Below, in pieces: positions 26,578 through 35,708 of a stretch of 64,000 bases of DNA (positions are counted from its first letter, which is position 1; each line of letters opens with the position of its first letter). The stretch is from contig JAZQWL010000018.1 of assembly GCA_045632305.1 (NCBI GenBank), positions 1 through 64,000 of the forward strand, in the 5' to 3' direction. The notes beneath the pieces are model-generated. The model was not told the origin of the DNA. It saw nothing but the letters and a program-made list of their open reading frames with translations, and made no database searches. Source of the stretch: SVTX01 sp045632305 (GTDB lineage: Bacteria; Bacillota; Clostridia; Oscillospirales; CAG-272). The position numbers and the translations under genes are program-made.

Positions 26578-29500
26578 ATGAAAAGTTACATTAGAATAAT
26601 ATCGTTGCTCTTAACTGTTTTGTTAATGCTCGGAAGTATGACGGCTTTGCTTACAGTTGGCGCGTTCGCTGCTGAGGAAGACGAAGAAATTGTCGACGGA
26701 TCCGAGGATCTTGGCGAAGGCGAGGAGGCAACCGAGGAGGGCGAATCCACGGCGGAGGGTGAAACCGACGGCGAGGACGCAAGTGAGGAAGCCACCACTG
26801 CAGACAAGGCGACAGAATACAAGCAGACTGTTTACGCTACTCCCGAAGAAAAGCTCGCAACAATGGAGCATAAAAGAACAAAGGGTGATTATGAGCTTTA
26901 TGTAGACTCCTACAGCGGTGAGGTTGCATTCAGAAATAAGGTTACAGGCGAGATTCTTCTCTCCAACCCTTACGATATCGGCGCATCCAAGGCGGATGAG
27001 AGCGACAATTCCACAAAGGAAGAGCTTCTCTCCCAGATCATCGTAAAGTTTACGAGCATGTCCGATAACACCACAAGCACGTTCTTGAGCTTCAGAGAAG
27101 CGGCAAACAGAGATCAGATAAGAGTAAAGAATATCAAGAACGGTATTCGTATCGAATACACAATGGGTCGTGAGCAGGCAAAGATGCTTGTTCCTATGCT
27201 TATCGAAAAGTCAAGATTCGAGGATCTTATGGCTACTATCGAGAAGAACATCTCTCCCGATGACAGAGAAGCAAGACACCAGTTTGATAAGATCAAATCG
27301 TACTATAATAAGTACGATACGACTAACATGTCCAAGAAGGAGCAGGATATAATCCATGCTCAGTATCCTGCGACAAAGACCATGGCGGTTTACGTATTTA
27401 ACCCCAAGGCGACAGAAAATGAAATTGCGCGTTGCGAAAACATAATCAAGACCTTCGCTCCCGATTATACGTACGAGGACCTTGAAGAGGATCACGCGCA
27501 GACACAGTACGTATCAAAGGACGCAAATCCGCCCTTGTTCAAGATGGCTCTTGAATATACGCTCGATGAAAACGGTCTCTCCGTAAGACTTCCCGCAAAC
27601 GGTATCAGATTTAACGAGTCGCTCTTCAGACTTGAATCCATCACCGTTCTTCCTTACATGGGTGCAGGCAACAACTCTTACGAGGGCTACAATTTCTTCC
27701 CCGACGGCTCGGGTGCGCTCTTTGACTACCAGGATCTTAATATCAACACAGCTAAAATAGTAACGGGTAAGGTATACGGCAAGGACTTTGCATACCATTC
27801 CGTTACGGGTGAATATCAGAAGTCCATTTCGTACCCCGTATTCGGTGCTGTTGAAGAAACAGTATACTACAAGTACAAGGGTATCGACGATAAGACGGGT
27901 GAGGAATTCGAGGCAGTTCTCAACGCTGGAATCGTAGACAAGTTCCTTGATGAGGATTTCGAGAATCCCAAGCTCAAGAACAGAATCGGAAATACGGTTG
28001 CTGACTGCGGTCTTACTTATGAGGACATCATCAATAGCACGGTTGTTTCCAAGGAGGTTGTAAACGATCACCGCGGATTTATGGCGATCATTGAAGAGGG
28101 TGACGCGCTCTCTGAAATTTCCACAAATCACCACGGCGCAAAGAGTGAATACAACTCCCTCCAGATCAAGGTTACTCCCAGACCTACGGACTCCTACAAG
28201 CTTTCCGATTCACTTTCCGTAAATCAGGAAAACAACGAATGGACGGTTGTATGTGATAAGAAGTACGTTGGAAGCTACAGAATGAGATACATTCTTCTTT
28301 CCGACTACGAAGCTCCCGAGGGAAAGACCTACAAGACGTATGACACGTCCTGGTTCGGTATGGCGGTTGCTTACCGTGACTACCTTATGTCGGGAGAAAC
28401 CCCCATTCTCACACCTCTTACAAGCGATGAGCTTACGGAAGACATTCCGCTTTACATTGAAACGTTCGGCGCGCTTGAAACTCTCCAGAAGATCCTCAGC
28501 GTTCCCGTAAAGACCATGACACCTCTTACAACCTTTGAAAATATCAAGGATATGTATGACAATCTGTCTGAAAATTACGGTATCAAGAACGTTAACTTCA
28601 AGCTGACGGGTTACGCAAACGGCGGTCTCGAATCGCAGGTTCCTTACAGATTCAAGATCGAAAAGGCAGTTGGCGGTAAGCGCGGCTTCCAGGAGCTTCT
28701 TAACTACGCAGCAGAAATCAATAACGGCGAGAACACGAATCTCGGTATTTTCCCCGACTTCGAGTTCGGTTACGTTAAGTATACGGGTATGTTTGACGGT
28801 ATCAACCTCAACAAGCACGTTGTAAAGACCATCGACGACCGTTACGCGAGCCGCAGAACCTATACTGCGACACAGGGCATGGTCAACTACTATGAATTGG
28901 CTATCTCGCCCGCATATTTCTCAAGATTCTATGAAAAGATCACAAAGACGTACGGCGAAAAGTTTGAAAATATCATTGGTATTTCCGTAGCTTCTCTCGG
29001 TAACGCGCTCAACTCCGACTTTGACGAGGATGAGCCCTACAACAGAGAGGATTCCAAGAACTTTACGGTTGGCGCGTTTGAATATCTTGACAAAACCTAC
29101 AATAAGGTTATGACAGAGGGCGGTAACGCTTACTCCTGGCAGTTTGTTGACCACATTCTCGGTGTGGCGCTCGACTCCTCCCGTTATAACATTTCTTCCG
29201 AATCAGTGCCTTTCCTCGGCGTTGTCCTCCACGGCTCCGTACAGTTTGCGGGCTCTCCTCTCAACATGGAGGGTAATATGGAATACGCTATGCTTAAGGC
29301 AATTGAAAACGGCGCATCTCCTTACTTCATTCTTTCCTATCAGAATACACAGAACCTTAAGGAAAACGAGTTCTTCTCGAAGTACTATTCTGTAATGTAT
29401 GAGATCTGGGAGGATGATATCGACGATATTTACAACAAGCTCAACGATGCTCTCGGAGACGTTCAGGATAAGTTCATTATCGGTCACGAGCCCGTAGAAA

Positions 29501-30918
29501 ACGCGGAACGTGTTCCCGACCTTGATGAAATTCAGAACGATATTCTCGTAGAAATGGATAAGTTCCAGAATACTCAGGAAAACATCGCTGAAATTGAAAG
29601 ACAGGAAACTCTTAACGCTGTTTCCGCCGCAAGACAGGAATGTCGCGACATTCAGGTTTGGGCTAACAAGCAGTATGAAGAGATCTGGACACTTTACAGC
29701 AAGACTGCTAAGGAAGATGAAAAGCAGGTCAAGGACTTCCTTGATCAGTACAACAGCAATTGTCAGGTTCTTGCAGGCATGAGCAAAGAGGATGAGGGCT
29801 ATGAAGCTCAGTTCCTTACGGTCAAGTCTCTCAAGAACAGATTGGTATCCTCTGTTGTTAAGCTCATAAAGGACCTTGAGCAGGTTAAGACAGCTATCGA
29901 GACACTTAATGAAAAGGTTGCATCCGCATACGAGGCAGTTGAAGTAATTAAGGCGGCTGAAATTCTCTATAATCCCGCAACACCTCTTGCAAATCAGGCG
30001 ATTTCTCAGATCGAGACAGCCAAGGGCGTTCTCACAGAAGAGAGATTCACGTTTGTAACAAATGAGGTTTCCGAGCCATCTCTCAAGGCAGACATCATCA
30101 AGTATTTCGCTTATGATGAGAACGGTAACAAGACCGAAAACAAGGTCAACTACCGTGTATCCTACATTGACGGCGTTGACGTTGCGGTAATTCCCGGTGC
30201 GACAATGGCAGAGAACAAGTATTTTGACATTCTTCCTGCAAACGGTGATCCCGACGCTTGGGAATTTGACGGCAGAAAGGTTATCGTAAAGCCCTCCGCA
30301 GAGACGGATTGCGGTAACGGAGTATTCAAGAACAGAAAGGCAAACGGTCAGTTCTATTACTACTCCAAGAACACAGACGGCACAATTGCCGACTACTACT
30401 TCTTCGACGGAACAAATTATAAGGTTATCAAGACAGAGCTTGTAGGCGAGCTTGATGGCGTCAAGATCTACGTTCTTACAGACGGAGAAGGCAACTATCA
30501 CCTTGATTCCAACGGCAACAGAATGTACCGCGCAGGAAGCGGAGTTGACGACCGCGCTGAATACGCGCTCATGCAGTCCATCGGAGACAGCAAGCTCGCG
30601 CTTGAAGAGCTTGTTAACACTTACGTTGCTAAGTCTATCTTCACAGGCAATATTGACGATGAGCTTAAGATAACCGAAAAGGAAATTCAGGAAAGACTCG
30701 AGCTTGAGCTTGAGGATGAAGAGGTTGTCGAAGAGGAAGACAAGGAAGAATCCCGCTACGCTACCGACGGTATTATCGCGGTAACTTACGGTACACTTGA
30801 GGGCAAGGCATATAAGACAATGCTTCTCAACTACAATAACTATATGGTAACGTTGGTTTACAACGGAATTCGTTACACAATTCCCGCATACGGTTTTGTA
30901 GTGATTAAGAATAATTAA
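26578..30918 (+). CDS. Large secreted DUF5696-type protein
   Basis: A 1446-residue exoprotein. The signal peptide ends near residue 31 (GAFA/AE) and is followed by a 45-residue Glu/Thr-rich linker. Residues about 85-370 are mixed alpha/beta (YELYVDSYSGEVAFRNKVTG). The central part (about 360-1000) resembles the DUF5696 family: FFPDGSGALFDYQDLN, then a barrel-like section with WQFVDHILGVALDSSRYN and YAMLKAIENGASPYFILSYQ. Residues about 1000-1150 are a helical coiled-coil insert, and 1160-1446 are beta-rich. The pattern suggests a glycan-active or glycan-binding surface protein, but no catalytic residues can be assigned. It sits in the transport operon with GGAGAAGG before the ATG. Confidence 0.75.
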   Translation: MKSYIRIISLLLTVLLMLGSMTALLTVGAFAAEEDEEIVDGSEDLGEGEEATEEGESTAEGETDGEDASEEATTADKATEYKQTVYATPEEKLATMEHKRTKGDYELYVDSYSGEVAFRNKVTGEILLSNPYDIGASKADESDNSTKEELLSQIIVKFTSMSDNTTSTFLSFREAANRDQIRVKNIKNGIRIEYTMGREQAKMLVPMLIEKSRFEDLMATIEKNISPDDREARHQFDKIKSYYNKYDTTNMSKKEQDIIHAQYPATKTMAVYVFNPKATENEIARCENIIKTFAPDYTYEDLEEDHAQTQYVSKDANPPLFKMALEYTLDENGLSVRLPANGIRFNESLFRLESITVLPYMGAGNNSYEGYNFFPDGSGALFDYQDLNINTAKIVTGKVYGKDFAYHSVTGEYQKSISYPVFGAVEETVYYKYKGIDDKTGEEFEAVLNAGIVDKFLDEDFENPKLKNRIGNTVADCGLTYEDIINSTVVSKEVVNDHRGFMAIIEEGDALSEISTNHHGAKSEYNSLQIKVTPRPTDSYKLSDSLSVNQENNEWTVVCDKKYVGSYRMRYILLSDYEAPEGKTYKTYDTSWFGMAVAYRDYLMSGETPILTPLTSDELTEDIPLYIETFGALETLQKILSVPVKTMTPLTTFENIKDMYDNLSENYGIKNVNFKLTGYANGGLESQVPYRFKIEKAVGGKRGFQELLNYAAEINNGENTNLGIFPDFEFGYVKYTGMFDGINLNKHVVKTIDDRYASRRTYTATQGMVNYYELAISPAYFSRFYEKITKTYGEKFENIIGISVASLGNALNSDFDEDEPYNREDSKNFTVGAFEYLDKTYNKVMTEGGNAYSWQFVDHILGVALDSSRYNISSESVPFLGVVLHGSVQFAGSPLNMEGNMEYAMLKAIENGASPYFILSYQNTQNLKENEFFSKYYSVMYEIWEDDIDDIYNKLNDALGDVQDKFIIGHEPVENAERVPDLDEIQNDILVEMDKFQNTQENIAEIERQETLNAVSAARQECRDIQVWANKQYEEIWTLYSKTAKEDEKQVKDFLDQYNSNCQVLAGMSKEDEGYEAQFLTVKSLKNRLVSSVVKLIKDLEQVKTAIETLNEKVASAYEAVEVIKAAEILYNPATPLANQAISQIETAKGVLTEERFTFVTNEVSEPSLKADIIKYFAYDENGNKTENKVNYRVSYIDGVDVAVIPGATMAENKYFDILPANGDPDAWEFDGRKVIVKPSAETDCGNGVFKNRKANGQFYYYSKNTDGTIADYYFFDGTNYKVIKTELVGELDGVKIYVLTDGEGNYHLDSNGNRMYRAGSGVDDRAEYALMQSIGDSKLALEELVNTYVAKSIFTGNIDDELKITEKEIQERLELELEDEEVVEEEDKEESRYATDGIIAVTYGTLEGKAYKTMLLNYNNYMVTLVYNGIRYTIPAYGFVVIKNN

Positions 30919-30933
30919 GGAGGAGATGTGAAT

Positions 30934-31878
30934 ATGACAAGCGAAGTTAAGCTTAACAGTAAGAGCGGCAGAAATGCCGCTCCCAAGAAAAAGAAAATAG
31001 CATCTCTCGATAAGCGTAAGGCCCGCGCGGGCTGGTGGTTTGTCCTCCCCTTTATTATCGGTTTTGTATGCATTTATCTTCCTATTATTATAAACTCGTT
31101 GAAAGACACGTTTTATCTTGTGGAAGACATTCGTCTGGATCCCAAGCCCGTTGGATTCAGAAACTATCAGACAGCGCTCACAGAGCACGCGTTCCTCGAA
31201 ACTCTTTTGCCCGGTCTTGGCGAGATGATCTTCGACATTCCCGCGATTCTTCTGTTCTCGTTGTTTATGGCTATTCTTCTTAACCAGAAGATGGCGGGAA
31301 GAGCGGCATTCCGTGCTATTTTCTTCCTCCCCGTTGTTTTGGCAACAGGTATTATGACTCCCCCCGCATCCTCTATGACCGGTGACGTAGGTATTGATAG
31401 TGGCGCGGGCACGAGTGCTTCAAGTGAAATTGTATCAGCGCTGGACATTGAAGCGTTGTTCGCCAACATGAAGGTCGGACAGGAGCTTGTTCAGTACGTT
31501 GTAAAAGTAATTAATGATATTTATGACATCGTAAACCGTTCTGGCGTACAGATGCTTATATTCCTCTCGGGTCTTCAGTCGATTTCCCCTGCGATCTACG
31601 AGGCATGTAAGATCGACGGCGCTACGGGTTGGGAAACCTTCTGGAAGATCACCTTCCCGATGATAAGCCCGATGATCCTCGTTAACGCGGTTTATACGGT
31701 AATCGACGCATTTACAACAGACAACAATACAGTTATGTCATTTATTGATAACATCAATAAGAAGGAGCCCGAGGTTGGCGCTGCAATGTCATGGATGTAT
31801 TTCTTGATGGTAATTCTTATTATCGGTGTTGTAGCGGGTATTATGTCGATGTTCGTATTCTATCAGCGTAAGGATTAA
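30934..31878 (+). CDS. Carbohydrate ABC transporter permease (pair B, UgpA type) with enlarged external loop
   Basis: A 314-residue CUT1 permease. Hydrophobic helices begin at WWFVLPFIIGFVCIYLP. The EAA loop reads YEACKIDGATGWETFWKITF. Between the third and fourth helices is an extra external loop of about 60 residues rich in Ser/Gly/Asp (GDVGIDSGAGTSASSEIVSA), not present in the first pair. The start is taken at the ATG at 30934; a GTG at 30928 lies nearer to the GGAGGAG site and is an alternative. The partner gene follows 17 bp downstream. Confidence 0.88.
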   Translation: MTSEVKLNSKSGRNAAPKKKKIASLDKRKARAGWWFVLPFIIGFVCIYLPIIINSLKDTFYLVEDIRLDPKPVGFRNYQTALTEHAFLETLLPGLGEMIFDIPAILLFSLFMAILLNQKMAGRAAFRAIFFLPVVLATGIMTPPASSMTGDVGIDSGAGTSASSEIVSALDIEALFANMKVGQELVQYVVKVINDIYDIVNRSGVQMLIFLSGLQSISPAIYEACKIDGATGWETFWKITFPMISPMILVNAVYTVIDAFTTDNNTVMSFIDNINKKEPEVGAAMSWMYFLMVILIIGVVAGIMSMFVFYQRKD

Positions 31879-31895
31879 GAAGGGAGGAAGTAATT

Positions 31896-33134
31896 ATGGA
31901 TGCACAGAACACAAATTCTACTCCCAGAGTAAAGAAAGAATCCAAGAATAAGATCAAGGTCGAATTTGACAGAACTCCCTTAAAGCAGCGTCTCAAGGCG
32001 AAGTTCCTCAACTTCTACTTCTTGTCAAACGTAGTTATCAAGATCGCAAGATTTATCTTCCTTCTCGGTATCGCGTATATCGTGCTTTACCCCTTCTTTA
32101 CAAAGATTACGGGTTCGTTCATGTCCCCCGAGGACTTGGTTGACGCAACCGTAAGACTTATTCCGAGAAACTTTACCCTTGATACATACAAGGCGATCTT
32201 CAAGGAAAATCATTACATGAAGGCGTTCTTAAATACCTTTACGCTTTCATTCACATGCGCGATTCTCCAGACGTTTATCTGCTGTCTTATTGCTTACGGT
32301 CTTGCAAAGTACAGATTCCGCGGTAATAAGATCATATTCCTCCTCGTTGTATTTACGATGGTAGTTCCCCATAAGACACTTTACTACGCTATTTATACGG
32401 GCTTTAAGGAGTTCGACATCTTCGGCATAGTAAACTTCCTCTCGGGCGGAGCTAAGGTCGGCATCGAGGGTGTTGACAAGGTGTTTGCCTCTATCAACAT
32501 ATTCAAGGAAGGCGGATTCTTGCACGATATCGCAATGTTCTTTGCGAACACGTTCAAGAATAACAGCACGCTTGGCCCGATGTTCCAGGAAAATGCCAAG
32601 AATATCGTTATGGTTTCCAAGGATAACGCTATCAACCTTCTTAACACAAGAGTTCCGTTCGTTATTCTTTCCTTGACAGGTCTTGCGTTCAAGAACGGCT
32701 TGTATATCTTTATGCTTCGTCAGTTCTTCCGCGGCATTCCCGACTCCATCGAAGAATCCGCATACATCGACGGCTCGGGCGATTTCAGAACGTTCTTCCA
32801 GATCATTCTCCCCATGTCCGTGCCCATGATGATCACCGTGTTCCTGTTTGCTTTCTGCTGGCAGTGGACGGATACGTTCTACACGGGTAAGCTCTTCCTT
32901 TCAACCTCGGGCGTATGGAAGGCGAACGATTCCAATAACCTCTATCTTTTGAAGGATATTGCGACCGACGTTCCTAACTCGCTTAAGCTCGATTACGTAG
33001 GACAGACGCTTTATAACGAAACGATCAGAAATACATCACTTCTTATGATTATTTTCCCGCTCGTTATACTTTACACGTTCTTGCAGAGATACCTCGTTGA
33101 AGGTATTGAGCGTTCGGGTCTTACTGCAGAGTAA
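31896..33134 (+). CDS. Carbohydrate ABC transporter permease (pair B, UgpE type) with large insertions
   Basis: A 412-residue CUT1 permease, about 120 longer than the family norm. The EAA motif is EESAYIDGSGDFRTFFQIIL. Two insertions explain the length: one of about 85 residues after the fourth helix (GGAKVGIEGVDKVFASINIF onward), and one of about 45 residues before the last helix (STSGVWKANDSNNLYLLKDI onward). Both fall on the outer face, opposite the EAA loop. With the enlarged loop in the partner permease they could form a docking platform for the giant binding protein. It is the last gene of the operon, followed by a strong terminator. Confidence 0.88.
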   Translation: MDAQNTNSTPRVKKESKNKIKVEFDRTPLKQRLKAKFLNFYFLSNVVIKIARFIFLLGIAYIVLYPFFTKITGSFMSPEDLVDATVRLIPRNFTLDTYKAIFKENHYMKAFLNTFTLSFTCAILQTFICCLIAYGLAKYRFRGNKIIFLLVVFTMVVPHKTLYYAIYTGFKEFDIFGIVNFLSGGAKVGIEGVDKVFASINIFKEGGFLHDIAMFFANTFKNNSTLGPMFQENAKNIVMVSKDNAINLLNTRVPFVILSLTGLAFKNGLYIFMLRQFFRGIPDSIEESAYIDGSGDFRTFFQIILPMSVPMMITVFLFAFCWQWTDTFYTGKLFLSTSGVWKANDSNNLYLLKDIATDVPNSLKLDYVGQTLYNETIRNTSLLMIIFPLVILYTFLQRYLVEGIERSGLTAE

Positions 33135-33150
33135 TTTCCCGATATATACA

Positions 33151-33188
33151 AAAAACACCTGCGAGGGTTATTCCTCACAGGTGTTTTT
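33151..33188. terminator. Bidirectional terminator between the transport operon and rluB
   Basis: AAAAACACCTG (33151-33161) and GAGG (33163-33166), loop GTTATT, CCTC (33173-33176) and CAGGTGTTTTT (33178-33188), with one mismatch. A- and T-runs flank both sides, so it serves both converging transcripts. Confidence 0.93.
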
Positions 33189-33938
33189 TTATGCGTTTGT
33201 CTTGAGATATCTTATTTCCTTCTCGGTGAGATAACGCCATTTGCCGAGCTTGAGATCGCCAAGCTTTATGTCGCCGATGGCGACGCGGGTGAGCTGCTTT
33301 ATCTTTCTGCCGTTTGCTTCGCACATGCGGCGTATCTGGCGGTTTCTGCCCTCGTAGAGCTGAAATTCGACTATGGTATAGGAATTGTACCCCTGCATAT
33401 TTTCGCGCACCTTACGCACCTTACAGGGCTGTGTTCTGCGTCCGTCTATCACAACGGGCGAGCCGAGAGCTGCAAGCTCCTCGTCGCTGAAAATATAGGG
33501 AAGTGTAACGTGATAAATTTTCGGGACGTTGTGCTTTGGATGGGTGAGCTTGTTTGCAAGCTCGCCGTCGTTTGTCAAAAGAAGCAGGCCGTCAGAGTCC
33601 ATATCTAGTCGACCGATAGGATAGAGTCGGAGCGGTTTTCCGTTTTTGCCCTTGATATCACGGCAAAGCTCGGTTACGTCGGAGCGTCCTTTTTCGTCGG
33701 ACGTGGTCGTAACGAATCCGCGGGGCTTATTGAGCATAATGCAGATTTTTTCCTGTGTTGACGGCTTTATTCTTCTTCCGCCGTATTCAACTATATCTTC
33801 CTCGGGATTTATTTTTTCGCCAAGCTCGGCTACGTGTCCGTTGACCTTGACCTTTCCTTTTTTAATTTCCTCTTCTGCCGCGCGTCGGGACATGATCCCG
33901 CAGTCGGTGAAGTATTTTGACAGTCTGATTTCTTCCAT
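33189..33938 (-). CDS. rluB: Ribosomal large-subunit pseudouridine synthase (RluB/RsuA family)
   Basis: A 249-residue enzyme that makes pseudouridine in 23S rRNA. An S4 RNA-binding domain covers residues 1-60 (RLSKYFTDCGIMSRRAAEEE). The catalytic aspartate lies in GRLDMDSDGLLLLTNDG; YEGRNRQIRRMCEA is the family's C-terminal signature. RluB is the best guess within RluB/E/F and RsuA because it is linked to scpAB, gerW and a D-Ala-D-Ala carboxypeptidase gene, as in Bacillus. It is the last gene of the long minus-strand unit. Confidence 0.92.
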   Translation of the reverse strand: MEEIRLSKYFTDCGIMSRRAAEEEIKKGKVKVNGHVAELGEKINPEEDIVEYGGRRIKPSTQEKICIMLNKPRGFVTTTSDEKGRSDVTELCRDIKGKNGKPLRLYPIGRLDMDSDGLLLLTNDGELANKLTHPKHNVPKIYHVTLPYIFSDEELAALGSPVVIDGRRTQPCKVRKVRENMQGYNSYTIVEFQLYEGRNRQIRRMCEANGRKIKQLTRVAIGDIKLGDLKLGKWRYLTEKEIRYLKTNA

Positions 33939-33955
33939 ATTATATATCCTGATAG

Positions 33956-35143
33956 TTATTTGCTGAAATTTTTTAAAAAGCCGCCCTTACTATTCGTTTT
34001 TTCAACGGTATCTGCGGAAATTAAGGGAGCTTGTGCAATAATTTCTCCGTTTTGAATGAAGAAAATTTTGCCCACTTCATCATTTTTTGAAATCGGCGCG
34101 AATAAGAAGCGCGGAGCTTCTATGACGGTTTCAACAGCGTCGTTTTTTCGTACCGTGGCAATTACGTCACTTTTGATGCAAGCGGATATTTTTTCTGCCT
34201 TGCCACCCGTGATGGGAAGCTCAATGGGAATATCGCCCGCGTTTGCAAGGGTTCTCGATTCATACAGTGAGTTGCCGAGATCGAGAATGTTTTCGTGATC
34301 CTGCCAATCCGACGGAGCGGATATTGTAACGCAGATAAGCTCTACGCCATTTCGGTTTGATGCGGAAACGAGGCATCTGCCACTGTGCTTGGTGTAGCCC
34401 GTTTTTATTCCGATAGCACCGTCGTAGTTGCGGAGCAGCTTGTTGTGGTTAATAAGGACGCGCGTACCCTCGCCGCCGTTCAGAGGAGCCGTGGTCTTGT
34501 AGGTTGATACGATCTTGCGAAAATCGGGGTTTTTCATGGCGTATGCGGCAATGATTGCAAGCTCTCTTGCCGTCGTGTAGTGATCCTCACTGTCGAGCCC
34601 GTGCGGATTGTCGAAGTGAGTGCTGCAAAGCCCGATATCTTCCGACTTGTCGTTCATCATGTCGACAAAGCCCTCAATACTGCCTCCGATATGTATGGCA
34701 ATGGCAGCCGCCGCATCGTTAGCGGATTCGAGAAGAAGGGCATAGAGCAGGTTTTCGAGCGTCAATACCTCACCTTCAAAAAGGTAAATGGATGAGCCCT
34801 CGATACCGACCGCCCTGCGATCTATTTTGACCGTGTCGGTCAATTTGCCGTTTTCTATCGCGACGATAGCCGTCATGATTTTTGTGGTTGACGCCATGGG
34901 AAGCTTCTCGTCTATATTTTTTGAGTAAAATATTTCGCCGCTCGACGCCTCGATTCCGATCGCCGCCTTTGCCGAAACTGTGGGCGTGGCGTATACGCTT
35001 GCGTTTGTCTGACGAACCGTGACGGGATCATTTAGCTTTTGATCCGCGTCCTTTATAGGGGCGCATGCAACGAGGCAGACAAAACAGATAAGCAAGCTCA
35101 AAAAAGTGCCGAGCTTTTTCGATCGGCGCATATTTTTTTGCAT
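33956..35143 (-). CDS. dacA: D-alanyl-D-alanine carboxypeptidase (PBP5/6 family), probable lipoprotein
   Basis: A 395-residue penicillin-binding protein that trims the terminal D-Ala from peptidoglycan stem peptides outside the membrane. The active-site motifs are STTK at residues 85-88, the SxN motif in LLESANDAAAAIA and KTG in GIKTGYTKHSG. The N-terminal signal ends in LVAC with Cys27, so it appears to be lipid-anchored rather than held by the usual C-terminal amphipathic helix; a C-terminal PBP5-type domain is still present. The start is the ATG at 35143, preceded by GGAGGTGCC, but that site is buried in a strong hairpin (35154-35197). Position next to gerW and rluB resembles dacB of Bacillus. 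Confidence 0.92.
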   Translation of the reverse strand: MQKNMRRSKKLGTFLSLLICFVCLVACAPIKDADQKLNDPVTVRQTNASVYATPTVSAKAAIGIEASSGEIFYSKNIDEKLPMASTTKIMTAIVAIENGKLTDTVKIDRRAVGIEGSSIYLFEGEVLTLENLLYALLLESANDAAAAIAIHIGGSIEGFVDMMNDKSEDIGLCSTHFDNPHGLDSEDHYTTARELAIIAAYAMKNPDFRKIVSTYKTTAPLNGGEGTRVLINHNKLLRNYDGAIGIKTGYTKHSGRCLVSASNRNGVELICVTISAPSDWQDHENILDLGNSLYESRTLANAGDIPIELPITGGKAEKISACIKSDVIATVRKNDAVETVIEAPRFLFAPISKNDEVGKIFFIQNGEIIAQAPLISADTVEKTNSKGGFLKNFSK

Positions 35144-35153
35144 AATGAGGCAC

Positions 35154-35197
35154 CTCCGAGAAATATAAAACCTTACGATAATTATATTTTCTCGGAG
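35154..35197 (-). promoter_or_regulatory. Hairpin sequestering the dacA ribosome binding site
   Basis: In the gerW-dacA gap the transcript can pair CTCCGAG-AAAATATAA (35197-35182, read on the minus strand) with TTATATTT-CTCGGAG (35168-35154): 15 pairs with one bulge and a 13-base loop. The 3' arm contains the GGAG of the GGAGG site used by dacA. No T-run follows, so it is not a simple terminator. Confidence 0.65.
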
Positions 35198-35221
35198 GAG
35201 TATATATTCGTTATACTGATT

Positions 35222-35671
35222 TTATTCTGCCGCTTCCTCTACAGCTTCTTCGCTCTCTGCCTTATCTTCGCTCTTCTTTGCGAAAACTGTCTTGAACTTT
35301 GCGATGATCTCGGGGGAACGGTCGAGAAGGTCGATAACCTGCTCGATGGGATCTGTGGGCGCCTTAACGCCTATGTTGATGAATTCAGTTCTGCCGTCCT
35401 TGGAAATGCAGATAAGACCGATGGGCTGAACTGTAATGCCCGTGCCGCCGCCTGCGCCGAAGTTCTGGGGTTTGCCCTGAGCGCCGCCGTGCTTGTCGTT
35501 GTAGTCAACTCCGCCTGTTGCAAAGCCAACGCATACCTTGGATACGGGAATGATCGTTGTGCCGGGAGCTGTTTCGATGGGTGTGCCTATAACTGTGTCG
35601 GCGTCGATCATATTCTTGATCTGAGCCAAGGTCGCCTGTACTACTTCCTGGAGCTTGTTTTCGGATGCCAT
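35222..35671 (-). CDS. gerW: GerW-family sporulation protein (YtfJ)
   Basis: A 149-residue protein of the GerW/YtfJ family, needed for normal spore germination in Bacillus. The signature is visible: TVIGTPIETAPGTTIIPVSK, FATGG and a glycine-rich FGAGGGTGITVQPIGLICI. The last 25 residues are a Glu/Ala-rich tail. No signal peptide is present. It is the main pointer in this window to a spore-forming ancestry. It sits between the DUF2953 protein and dacA, the order found in many Clostridia. Confidence 0.93.
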   Translation of the reverse strand: MASENKLQEVVQATLAQIKNMIDADTVIGTPIETAPGTTIIPVSKVCVGFATGGVDYNDKHGGAQGKPQNFGAGGGTGITVQPIGLICISKDGRTEFINIGVKAPTDPIEQVIDLLDRSPEIIAKFKTVFAKKSEDKAESEEAVEEAAE

Positions 35672-35708
35672 AATTTTAATCCTCTCTTTGATTGTATATT
35701 TTCTTAAT

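Noticed and set aside
29203..31188. A 661-codon minus-strand open frame opposite the DUF5696 gene and permease gene
   Set aside because: It spans the junction of two real plus-strand genes and shows no domain or start signal.
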